64,000 nt of DNA from Kordia sp. SMS9 (GTDB lineage: Bacteria; Bacteroidota; Bacteroidia; Flavobacteriales; Flavobacteriaceae): positions 3,152,987 to 3,216,986 of the forward strand of contig NZ_CP031153.1 of NCBI RefSeq assembly GCF_003352465.1, in the 5' to 3' direction. This document shows, piece after piece, positions 15,720 to 23,367 of the stretch. Each line of letters starts with the position of its first letter. The first letter of the stretch is position 1. The translations under genes and the position numbers were made by a program. Below the pieces are notes generated by a model. That model was given only the letters and a program-made list of their open reading frames with translations. It did no database searches and had not been told where the DNA came from.

Positions 15720-17141
15720 TTAATCTTTTTGTATAAGTTTTTTAATCATTCCTTTAAAAATAAAACCGTGAAACGGCAATACGGCATACCAATACAAACG
15801 TCCCCAAATACCTTTCGGTCTAAAAGTGGCACGCTGTACTAAATGATCTTTTTCAATTTTAAATTCTAACCAAGCTTCGCCTGGCAAACGCATTTCTGCA
15901 AAAAGCAGCAATCTTTTTTCCTCTTTGTCAGCATATAAAACTCTCCAAAAATCGAGTGGATCGCCTGCATTGAGTGTTTTTTGATCTCTTCGACCGCGAC
16001 GCAATCCAATGCCACCAAAAGCTTTGTCTAAATACCCGCGTATTTTCCATAAAAAAGTAGCGTAATACCAGCCATTTTTGCCACCAATTGCCCAAATTTT
16101 GTCAAGGGTTTTTTCCTCATCTATGATTTTCCGTTTTTTAATATCTTTAAAACAACCGTATTCAGGAACTTTGATATAGCGTGAAATTTTTTCTCTGAAC
16201 AAACCGCTGATAAGTGAATCTTTCCAGCTAGAAATGACACTGTTTTGTTCAATTTTTATAAAAGCATTTTTTACAGCTTCTTTATACGTCATGGGTTGAA
16301 TATCCAGAATTTCATTGATGTCGCTCGGTTTTCCAATGACTTCTACTTTCATGCTATCAACTAAATTCTTCGCAAGTTTATAGGATGTCGTCGTGATAAA
16401 ATACAACCAATAGGAGGAAAGCTTCGGCGTCATGACAGGAACTGAAAATATGGTGCGTTTCAATCCTCGAACTTCCGCAAATTGCAACATCATGTCTTTG
16501 TAGGTCATTGTGTTTGGACCAAAAATGTCAAACGATTGACGGAATACTTTTTCATTGCCAATCGCTTTTGTCAAATACTCCAACACATTGCGAATGCCAA
16601 TTGGTTGCGATTTGGTGTTAATCCACTTTGGCGCGACCATAATGGGCAATTTTTCTGTGAGATCGCGAATGATTTCAAACGAAGCACTTCCGCTTCCCAC
16701 AATAATCCCCGCTCGAAACGTCGTCAACGCGTATATTTCTGATTGCAATGTGATTTCAACATTTTTACGCGATTGTAAATGTTTGGACAATTGCTGATCG
16801 TTGACAATACCACTTAAATAAATGACTTGTTGTGCGTTGGTATTTTCAATACATTTTTTGAAATTTATGGCGCAATCTTCTTCCAGTTGTTCAAATTTTG
16901 TAGACGAAGACATGGAATGGATTAAGTAATATGCGACATTAATATCTTTCGGAATTCTGTGCAGTGTTTCCGTTTTTAAGAAATCTACTTCAATAATATC
17001 AATACGTTCATGAGCTGATACTTCTTCGGGAACACGTTGTTTGTCTCTTACGCAACAAATAATGCTATGTCCCATTTCCAATAAAATTGGAATCAGTCGT
17101 TTGCCGATATATCCTGTAGCACCTGTCAGTAGAATTCGCAT
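15720..17141 (-). CDS. NAD(P)-binding SDR protein with DUF2867 domain
   Basis: A 473-aa two-domain protein. Residues 1-290 are an atypical SDR: GATGYIGKRLIP nucleotide-binding motif at about 6-17, AYYLIHSM, RAGIIVGSGSASFEIIRDL. Residues 300-473 form a DUF2867 domain (WAIGGKNGWYYATFLWKIRGYLD, GDPLDFWRV, LPGEAWLEF, ATFRPKGIWGRLYWYAVLPFH). This fusion recurs in bacterial photolyase clusters; its substrate is unknown. It ends 8 bases from the photolyase-like gene that follows it. Confidence 0.9.
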   Translation of the reverse strand: MRILLTGATGYIGKRLIPILLEMGHSIICCVRDKQRVPEEVSAHERIDIIEVDFLKTETLHRIPKDINVAYYLIHSMSSSTKFEQLEEDCAINFKKCIENTNAQQVIYLSGIVNDQQLSKHLQSRKNVEITLQSEIYALTTFRAGIIVGSGSASFEIIRDLTEKLPIMVAPKWINTKSQPIGIRNVLEYLTKAIGNEKVFRQSFDIFGPNTMTYKDMMLQFAEVRGLKRTIFSVPVMTPKLSSYWLYFITTTSYKLAKNLVDSMKVEVIGKPSDINEILDIQPMTYKEAVKNAFIKIEQNSVISSWKDSLISGLFREKISRYIKVPEYGCFKDIKKRKIIDEEKTLDKIWAIGGKNGWYYATFLWKIRGYLDKAFGGIGLRRGRRDQKTLNAGDPLDFWRVLYADKEEKRLLLFAEMRLPGEAWLEFKIEKDHLVQRATFRPKGIWGRLYWYAVLPFHGFIFKGMIKKLIQKD

Positions 17142-17302
17142 CGTTTCTTTTGTTTTAGTGAAACTTACTTTTGAAATGTTTCATAAGAGACTTTCAAAGT
17201 AAAATCTGTACTAATTCCGCGGTTTAGCAGAGTTTTTCATTGCATGCTTCAATCCTGTCTTTTTTTCCTTTCCAAATTGAAATTTTCAGAGGATTTACTG
17301 TT

Positions 17303-17917
17303 TTACTTCGGACGTTGGTATGGATAGCGCGTTTGCTGATTTGGGACCGCATATCCGTCAAGTCCGTTAATGGTGGCAGTTTCCGCTTTCGCGAGATTGA
17401 TAAAGCCATCGTTTTCTAAAATAGTATCGTTTATGTGTAAGTGTTCAATTTTCCCAACGATCAAAATCGTATCGTTTTCCTCAATTTTATATTCGCTCAA
17501 ATAGCGCATGCCAATTTGCACATGACAACCTTTTACATACGGCGCTGCAAAACCATCTTTGTATTCCGTTTCTAAACTTGTTTGATCAAATTCGGACACT
17601 TCTTTTGGATATTTGGCAGACGTGTGATGCGCGTCTTGCGTTATTTGTTGATGAATATGATTGATGGTATACATACCTGTGTTTCTAATATTTTCGTATG
17701 TATTTCTGGGAACCACCGCTGGTCTCGTGACAAAACCGAGCAATGGCGGATTGGAACCTAAATGCGTTACCGAACTAAAAACGGCCACATTGGTGAAGCC
17801 ATCTTCTGATGCTGTAGCAATTAGGTTTGCCGATTTATAGCCAGAACAACTGTTGATCAAGTTGATTCGGTATAACTTTTCCATTGCGTCTATGTCTGTA
17901 CGAGTGATTATTGCCAT
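17303..17917 (-). CDS. Flavin reductase family protein (FMN-binding split barrel)
   Basis: A 204-aa flavoprotein of the flavin-reductase-like superfamily; it probably binds FMN and reduces flavin or an unknown partner with NAD(P)H. Visible motifs: NSCSGYKSANLIATASEDGFTNVAVFSSVTHLGSNPPLLGFVTRP (about 22-66) and RNTGMYTINHIH. Its start overlaps the ABC1-kinase stop codon by one base. A gap of about 160 bp with no credible ORF separates it from the DUF2867 gene. Confidence 0.92.
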   Translation of the reverse strand: MAIITRTDIDAMEKLYRINLINSCSGYKSANLIATASEDGFTNVAVFSSVTHLGSNPPLLGFVTRPAVVPRNTYENIRNTGMYTINHIHQQITQDAHHTSAKYPKEVSEFDQTSLETEYKDGFAAPYVKGCHVQIGMRYLSEYKIEENDTILIVGKIEHLHINDTILENDGFINLAKAETATINGLDGYAVPNQQTRYPYQRPK

Positions 17918-19227
17918 TATAAATTTTTAAAATTATTAATGATAACATCTTTCGCCTTTAGGTCGTGTAATAGATTGTATAATCCGAAAAACGTTCTATT
18001 CATGTAAATAAAATGTTTGGAACCTCTATTTCCGTTCATGCTGCGCAATTGTGTGTTTTTTGCATAGCGTTCTCCGATGTCTGCAATTCTTCCAAAGAAT
18101 TCTTCATCCGAAAAGTCAAAAATTTCCGTATTGAATGGAGTTGTAAACAATCCGAGTAATTCGTGAAACATCTCAGAGAAAAACGCCAATTCTTCTTTAG
18201 AATCGTCTTCGCGAAGAATTTCCAATTCGTATAATTTTTTGGTGAACAATTCCTCGTCATTCAAGGTTTCTTTGTTTGCCAATTCGAAATACGGAACATA
18301 AAAATCTTCTGGAATCGCTTTCATACAGCCAAAATCGAGCGCAATCAATTCATTTTCTTTGGAAACTAAGAAATTCCCAGGATGCGGATCGGCATGCACT
18401 TTACGGTATTCGTGAATTTGAAACATGTAAAAATCCCAAAGTGTTTGCCCAAGTTTGTTAGCAACTTCTTGATCGGTATTTTTAGCAGTAAACTCAGATA
18501 AATGCTCACCTTGCATCCAATCCATTGTAATAATTCGTTCAGAAGAATACGCTTCATAATACTTTGGAAAACGGATGTTTGGTAAATGTTTGCATGCTTC
18601 TGACACGTCTTTACTTTGTTTAATTTCAAGTAAATAATCAGTTTCTTCTGTGAGTTTCTCTTCTACTTCCTTAAAGTATTTATCAGAACCTTTTCCGGTA
18701 ATGTTAAACATGCGAATAGCAATAGGTTTTACGATAGCTAAGTCGGTGGAGATGCTTTGCGCAACTCCTGGATATTGGATTTTCACAGCAAGTTTTTTCC
18801 CATCTTTTTCGGCTACGTGTACTTGTCCAATGCTCGCGGCATTTAACGAAGTAGAATTGAAGGTATCAAAAATTTCATTTGGATGTTTACCAAAGTATTT
18901 TTTAAATGTTTTTATAACTAGTGGTGGCGACAATGGCGGCACTGAAAATTGTGATAATGAAAATTTTTCCACATACGCTCGTGGCAAAATATTTTTTTCC
19001 ATACTCAGCATTTGTGCTACTTTTAGCGCACTTCCTTTCAAACTTTTTAAACCATCATAAATATCTTCTGCATTCGATTCGTTCAACCGTTCTTTTGCAT
19101 CTTCTTCAGAGTTTATGAGTTTATCACCGTAATATTTCAAATAATTCACGCCAACTTTGGCACCAGTCGTTACCAATTTTGTGGCACGTTGAATTTTTGA
19201 AATAGGAATTTTATCAATTGTTTTCAT
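17917..19227 (-). CDS. ABC1/UbiB-like atypical kinase (AarF family)
   Basis: A 436-aa member of the ABC1/ADCK/UbiB kinase-like family. The family's ATP-lid motif region reads LKGSALKVAQMLSMEKNILP (the KxGQ motif appears as KVAQ), followed by ASIGQVHVAEKDGKKLAVKIQYPG (Ala-rich loop and Lys of the ATP site) and VHADPHPGNFLV with LIALDFGCMK (HxDxxxxN and DFG). UbiB-like proteins support quinone or isoprenoid lipid metabolism. It is translationally coupled to the regulator upstream and the flavin reductase downstream by 1-base overlaps. Confidence 0.92.
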   Translation of the reverse strand: MKTIDKIPISKIQRATKLVTTGAKVGVNYLKYYGDKLINSEEDAKERLNESNAEDIYDGLKSLKGSALKVAQMLSMEKNILPRAYVEKFSLSQFSVPPLSPPLVIKTFKKYFGKHPNEIFDTFNSTSLNAASIGQVHVAEKDGKKLAVKIQYPGVAQSISTDLAIVKPIAIRMFNITGKGSDKYFKEVEEKLTEETDYLLEIKQSKDVSEACKHLPNIRFPKYYEAYSSERIITMDWMQGEHLSEFTAKNTDQEVANKLGQTLWDFYMFQIHEYRKVHADPHPGNFLVSKENELIALDFGCMKAIPEDFYVPYFELANKETLNDEELFTKKLYELEILREDDSKEELAFFSEMFHELLGLFTTPFNTEIFDFSDEEFFGRIADIGERYAKNTQLRSMNGNRGSKHFIYMNRTFFGLYNLLHDLKAKDVIINNFKNL

Positions 19228-19886
19228 TAGGCTTTTATGTCTAGTTTTTCTTTAAATATGAACTTTCCAAAATCTACAATGCTTTTCAAAGGTGTATTAT
19301 CTATCAAATCAAAACTCGCATTCACAGATTTCTCAATATATTGATCGGTTTTGTCAAAACTAGAAGATGTATCGTCTAGCCAAAACTTCATTGCCATTAC
19401 AAATTGAATCCAAGCCGTTTCGTTAATCGCTCGGTTTTGTAGCTTTTCCAATCGTTCTTGGTTTAAATCCAGCGTTTTTAAATCTAACGATTCAATAAAG
19501 TCTGTAAATACCGTTTTTAGTCCTTTTAAAAGTTTGAGTGATTGCAGTTGATTCTTATCGGAAGTCAAGCCATAAACTACATAACTTCTATTCGCTGTAA
19601 TCATTTCGAAAAATGTGTAATAGAAACTCAATAATTTATTGCGGGCATCAAAAGTGGCAAATTCTTCACTATTGGCTAATACTTCAAGCGTATTGGTACC
19701 AAATGTGGTGAAAATGTTTTCTTCTAAGGATTTGAATGAACTGAAAAATTCATAAAATTTAGCTTCGTCAAAATTGTTGCTTTTTGCGAATGCATATACG
19801 TTTTTAGGTTGCGCTCCGTGTTCCAATACATAGTCCATGTATGCGGTAATTATAAAGAGCGAGGTAATATTTTTTTTCTTTGCCAT
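19227..19886 (-). CDS. TetR-like transcriptional regulator (diverged HTH)
   Basis: A 219-aa protein with the overall all-helical plan of TetR regulators. Residues about 8-60 (IITAYMDYVLEHGAQPKNVYAFAKSNNFDEAKFYEFFSSF) follow the TetR HTH pattern, but the recognition helix is diverged. A TetR C-terminal ligand-type domain follows. As the first gene of the operon, downstream of dyad copy E, it could be the local regulator, though the long dyad is also compatible with a MerR-type regulator encoded elsewhere. Confidence 0.75.
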   Translation of the reverse strand: MAKKKNITSLFIITAYMDYVLEHGAQPKNVYAFAKSNNFDEAKFYEFFSSFKSLEENIFTTFGTNTLEVLANSEEFATFDARNKLLSFYYTFFEMITANRSYVVYGLTSDKNQLQSLKLLKGLKTVFTDFIESLDLKTLDLNQERLEKLQNRAINETAWIQFVMAMKFWLDDTSSSFDKTDQYIEKSVNASFDLIDNTPLKSIVDFGKFIFKEKLDIKA

Positions 19887-19907
19887 GGTGTACTTTTTAA
19901 AACAATG

Positions 19908-19950
19908 TAAAGATACAACTTGTTTAACTTTTTTTAGTTAAAATTAAACA
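19908..19950 (-). promoter_or_regulatory. Promoter and 30-bp dyad (copy E) of the regulator/photolyase operon
   Basis: TGTTTA (19921-19926) and TAAACA (19945-19950) span exactly 30 bp, matching copies A-D. Five bases inward, the minus strand reads TATCTTTA (19908-19915), one mismatch from the TAnnTTTG -7 box. The same operator-to-box arrangement is seen at the FAS1 gene. Confidence 0.65.
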
Positions 19951-20035
19951 AAAGTTTTTCACAGTCGTAAAAGTGTATTCTTTTGGAAAGAAAAAGAATG
20001 AAGAAATTCGAAATAAAAAAGATAAATTTCAGAGG

Positions 20036-20695
20036 TTAACAGTCTGTATCACAGCAGTTTTTAGCTTTGACCAGTTTGCAACTTACCACCGCAACTAAGG
20101 CTCCAGAAATTGGTGCAACAATGTACAACCATACATCTGTCAGTTGTCCAGAAACCAATGCTGGACCTAACGAGCGTGCTGGATTCATAGAAGCTTTGGT
20201 GATTGGACCTGCAAACATCGCTTCTAACAGAACAATTCCTCCAATCGCAATTCCTGCCATCGTGCCCGTTTCTTTACTTCCTGTTGAGACATTTATAATG
20301 GTAACCATTAAGAAATAGGTGAGCAAAAACTCCAAAATTAAGGCTTTCCACGGCACAATAGCCGGAATGGTAGCGCCAAGTGTTTCGCTTTCGGGCCAAA
20401 ACATATACACCATCAGGCTTGCACAAATAGCACCTAAACACTGTGCTAAAATGTATTTTGGAACTTCTCTCCAAGGAAATTTTTTGGCATACGAAAAAGC
20501 AATCGTCACTGCGGGATTGAAATGCGCTCCAGAAATTTCACCAAAAGCATAAATCATTGCCATCACAATCAATCCCCACGTAATTGCTACACCAGGATGT
20601 GTAATTTCTCCAGTGATATCATTAACGACCATCGCGGCAGTTCCACAAAATACCATGGCAAAAGTTCCTATAAATTCCGAGATGTAATTCTTCAT
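20036..20695 (-). CDS. Aquaporin / MIP family channel
   Basis: A 219-aa channel with six membrane helices and both pore motifs: HFNPAV in the first half and SMNPARS in the second. The overall layout resembles bacterial AqpZ/AqpN-like channels; whether it moves water, glycerol or other small solutes cannot be told from this. The C-terminal tail NCCDTDC is unusually Cys-rich. A perfect -7 box, TATTTTTG (complement of 20719-20726), lies upstream. It is divergent from the DUF2911 gene and downstream of nothing in the light operon (separate promoter). Confidence 0.94.
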   Translation of the reverse strand: MKNYISEFIGTFAMVFCGTAAMVVNDITGEITHPGVAITWGLIVMAMIYAFGEISGAHFNPAVTIAFSYAKKFPWREVPKYILAQCLGAICASLMVYMFWPESETLGATIPAIVPWKALILEFLLTYFLMVTIINVSTGSKETGTMAGIAIGGIVLLEAMFAGPITKASMNPARSLGPALVSGQLTDVWLYIVAPISGALVAVVSCKLVKAKNCCDTDC

Positions 20696-20756
20696 GTTGG
20701 GATGTGTTTTGTACGTTTCAAAAATACTATTTCTTATTTTAAGTATTTGTTAACAT

Positions 20757-20784
20757 TTGTTCGTACGGTTTCTGCGTAAATTCG
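20757..20784 (+). promoter_or_regulatory. Promoter of the DUF2911 gene
   Basis: TTG (20757-20759), a 17-bp spacer and TAAATTCG (20777-20784), one mismatch from TAnnTTTG. The start codon follows 30 bases later. Confidence 0.6.
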
Positions 20785-20814
20785 CCTTATTAAAAAACTC
20801 TAAATAACAATAAG

Positions 20815-21657
20815 ATGAAAAAAATACTTTTGGCATGTTTCTTAGCTGCAGGAATTAGTGTGCAAGCACAGATCGAAACGCCACAACCAAGTCCAACGGC
20901 TAAAGTGGAACAAAAAGTTGGTTTAACAGATGTAACACTTGAATATTCAAGACCAGCAATGCGTGGAAGAAAGATATTTGGTGGATTAGTTCCTTACGAT
21001 CAATTGTGGAGAACAGGAGCAAATGCAAACACAAAAATTACATTTAGCGACGATGTTACTATTGGAAATTCTGCCGTAAAAGCAGGAACATACGCTATTT
21101 TTACTAAACCAGGAAAATCTAACTGGGAAGTAATTTTATATAGCGATTCTTCTAATTGGGGAACACCAAGAGCATGGGACGATGCTAAAGTAGTTGCAAA
21201 AGTTGTGGCACCTGTAACTATGATGCCATATGAAACAGAATCATTTACCATTAGCATTGTAAACTTATCAAATAATGGTGCTGATATCGAATTTAAGTGG
21301 GACAAAGCATATGTAATTGTTCCTTTCTTAGTACCAACCGATAAAAAAGCAGTTTCAAGCATTGAAAAAATGATGGCTGGACCTGGTGCTGGTGATTATT
21401 TTTCTGCTGCTAGGTATTATTTGGAAGAAGGAAAAGATATGGACAAAGCGAAGATGTGGATTGACAAAGCGATTGAAATGACAAGCGATAACCCAAGATT
21501 TTGGTATTTAAGACAACAATCGTTAGTATACGCAAAAATGGGTAAGAAAGCAGAAGCTATCAAAATTGCAAAAGAATCAATGGCATTGGCTGAAAAAGCT
21601 GGAAATAAAGATTATGTAAAGATGAACAACGACTCTATTAAAGAGTGGTCTATGTAA
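20815..21657 (+). CDS. DUF2911 domain-containing secreted protein with TPR-like C-terminus
   Basis: A 280-aa exported protein: signal peptide MKKILLACFLAAGISVQAQ, then a DUF2911 domain (about 25-175) containing LEYSRPAMRGRKIFGGLVPY, WRTGANANTKITFSDDV and GTYAIFTKPG. The last 90 residues look like tetratricopeptide helices (YYLEEGKDMDKAKMWIDKAIEM, AKMGKKAEAIKIAKES). The function of DUF2911 is unknown; it is widespread in Bacteroidota. An inverted-repeat element with a T tract follows and probably terminates the transcript. Confidence 0.92.
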   Translation: MKKILLACFLAAGISVQAQIETPQPSPTAKVEQKVGLTDVTLEYSRPAMRGRKIFGGLVPYDQLWRTGANANTKITFSDDVTIGNSAVKAGTYAIFTKPGKSNWEVILYSDSSNWGTPRAWDDAKVVAKVVAPVTMMPYETESFTISIVNLSNNGADIEFKWDKAYVIVPFLVPTDKKAVSSIEKMMAGPGAGDYFSAARYYLEEGKDMDKAKMWIDKAIEMTSDNPRFWYLRQQSLVYAKMGKKAEAIKIAKESMALAEKAGNKDYVKMNNDSIKEWSM

Positions 21658-21680
21658 TTTTTTAGTTAAATTATACAAAA

Positions 21681-21818
21681 GAGGCTGTCTTAAAAGTTAT
21701 AAAAGCCGTCATTCTGGACTTGATCCAGAATCTCATTAAGCTGATTATCAACTGTTATGAGAAACCGAATCAAGTTCGGTTTGACGAAAATTTGACTTTT
21801 CAGACAGTCTCTTTTTTT
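21681..21818 (+). repeat. Dispersed inverted-repeat element, copy 1 (also a likely terminator)
   Basis: A unit of about 131 bp bounded by imperfect terminal inverted repeats (GAGGCTGTCTTAAAAGT on the left, ACTTTTCAGACAGTCTC on the right) with inner complementary segments (CTTGATCCAGAATCTCAT and ATGAGAAACCGAATCAAG). Related copies lie at 30397-30526 and 30932-31086. The right end runs into T7, so this copy can also end DUF2911 transcription. Confidence 0.75.
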
Positions 21819-21909
21819 GTGCTTATCGGTTTTTAGAAGAATTTATCGGGATTTTTGTGTGTAGTTTTTAAAAATAAATTAAATTCAACCTTTTAAAACA
21901 CCTAACAAC

Positions 21910-23286
21910 ATGAATTCTTTTACAAGAGCACTATTTTTAGTGTTGTTCATCAGTATGGTTTCAGTTTCATGTTCTAATGAACAATTGGAAGAACCGATAC
22001 CAACTACAACACCTGTCATCACGAATGAAATTACACAAGTCATTCTCGATTGGAACCAGCTTTGGTGTCAATTAGATCGGTATGCAACAGGCATGCGACC
22101 GAATGCTACCACACGTGCATTAGCGTACATTCATTTGGCAGCTTTTGAAGTATGTGTGGAAGATATGGTGAGTTATACCTCTAATAAAGATCGGTATGCC
22201 GAATTGGAGATTGATTTTACGCAACGACAACCAAACATCAATATTGCAATTGCGCTCAACGCATGTTATGCCACGGCAATTGATCATTTTATGTATAATG
22301 TGCCATCTAATATTGACAGTCAAATTGCAGTGTTGCGTCAAGCGAAAGAAGCAGCATTAAGTGATGGAATTTCTGATGAAGTTATTCAAAACTCAGAAGA
22401 TTGGGGAAATTATGTAGCGCAACAAATTATTACATATAGTCAAACAGATACAGAAGCAGAAACGCAACTATTGAGTCCACAACCAACATCGTATGAACCG
22501 CCAGTGGGTGTAGGTTTTTGGACGTATAGTGACGAAGCGGAACGCGGATTATTTCCGTATTGGTCTTCCGTACGTACGTTTATCATTTCTTCAGAAGAAA
22601 CATCTACAGTTCCGCCATCATTAACGTATAGCGAAGACGTGTCAAGCGCATATTATACTGCGATGGAAGAAGTGTACGATGCTAGTGAAGCTGCAAGAAC
22701 AACCGATACTGAAGGTTTGTGGATTGCAGAATTTTGGTCAAACGATGTAGAAGGCTTGATGATGAGTCCGCCAGGAAGACAAATTTCCATCGCCAATCAA
22801 TTGATCACGCAATACAATATAACTCATGAAGAAGCTTTGGTGTTGTTGTTGAAACTAGGTTTTTCACTGAATGATGCCGCAGTGTCTACTTGGGCAGATA
22901 AGTATGAATATATGGTAATGCGCCCAAGTGTATATATTCAAGAATTTATTGATCCTACTTTCCAGACGAATTTGTTTCCGTTTATTTCGTGGCCAAATCC
23001 GACGTTTCCTAGTTATCCATCTGGACATTCAACGTTTGCTTCCGCCGCAGCGGGCATATTTATTCATCATTTTGGAGACAATACAGACTTCACAGATCGT
23101 TCTCATGAAGGAAGAACCGAATTTCGTGGCGATCCTAGAACCTATTCAACCTTTACAGACATGGCAGCCGAAAATGGCTTTTCACGTTTGCCGCTTGGCG
23201 TACATTTGCGAATGGATTGCACCGAAGGATTGCGTTTAGGTTATGAAATTTCTGATGCGGTCAATACTTTTGATTTGTCGCAATAG
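21910..23286 (+). CDS. Vanadium-dependent haloperoxidase / PAP2-family lipoprotein
   Basis: A 458-aa lipoprotein (signal ending SVSC, lipid Cys21) with the full vanadate/phosphate-binding set of the PAP2-haloperoxidase superfamily: Lys331-x6-Arg338-Pro339 (KYEYMVMRP), P370-S-G-H373 (YPSGHSTF) and S425-R-x5-H432-x3-D436 (SRLPLGVHLRMD). Such proteins act either as vanadium haloperoxidases or as acid phosphatases; sequence alone does not decide. It would sit in the outer membrane or periplasm. A strong convergent hairpin follows at 23299-23336. Confidence 0.92.
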   Translation: MNSFTRALFLVLFISMVSVSCSNEQLEEPIPTTTPVITNEITQVILDWNQLWCQLDRYATGMRPNATTRALAYIHLAAFEVCVEDMVSYTSNKDRYAELEIDFTQRQPNINIAIALNACYATAIDHFMYNVPSNIDSQIAVLRQAKEAALSDGISDEVIQNSEDWGNYVAQQIITYSQTDTEAETQLLSPQPTSYEPPVGVGFWTYSDEAERGLFPYWSSVRTFIISSEETSTVPPSLTYSEDVSSAYYTAMEEVYDASEAARTTDTEGLWIAEFWSNDVEGLMMSPPGRQISIANQLITQYNITHEEALVLLLKLGFSLNDAAVSTWADKYEYMVMRPSVYIQEFIDPTFQTNLFPFISWPNPTFPSYPSGHSTFASAAAGIFIHHFGDNTDFTDRSHEGRTEFRGDPRTYSTFTDMAAENGFSRLPLGVHLRMDCTEGLRLGYEISDAVNTFDLSQ

Positions 23287-23298
23287 AAAATCAATTTA

Positions 23299-23336
23299 AA
23301 AAGGTACAAGTTCGTCAAACCGAACTTGTACCTTTT
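23299..23336. terminator. Bidirectional terminator between convergent genes
   Basis: Perfect 16-bp arms (23299-23314 and 23321-23336) with core GGTACAAGTTCG, a 6-nt loop, an A4 start and a T4 end. It sits between the haloperoxidase gene and the oppositely oriented LRR lipoprotein. Confidence 0.8.
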
Positions 23337-23367
23337 CAGACCTCTTTGTCTTTAAAAGAAAATTTTG

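Noticed and set aside
18650..19060. 136-aa plus-strand frame inside the ABC1 kinase gene
   Set aside because: Antisense to a well-conserved kinase; no motif or start signal.
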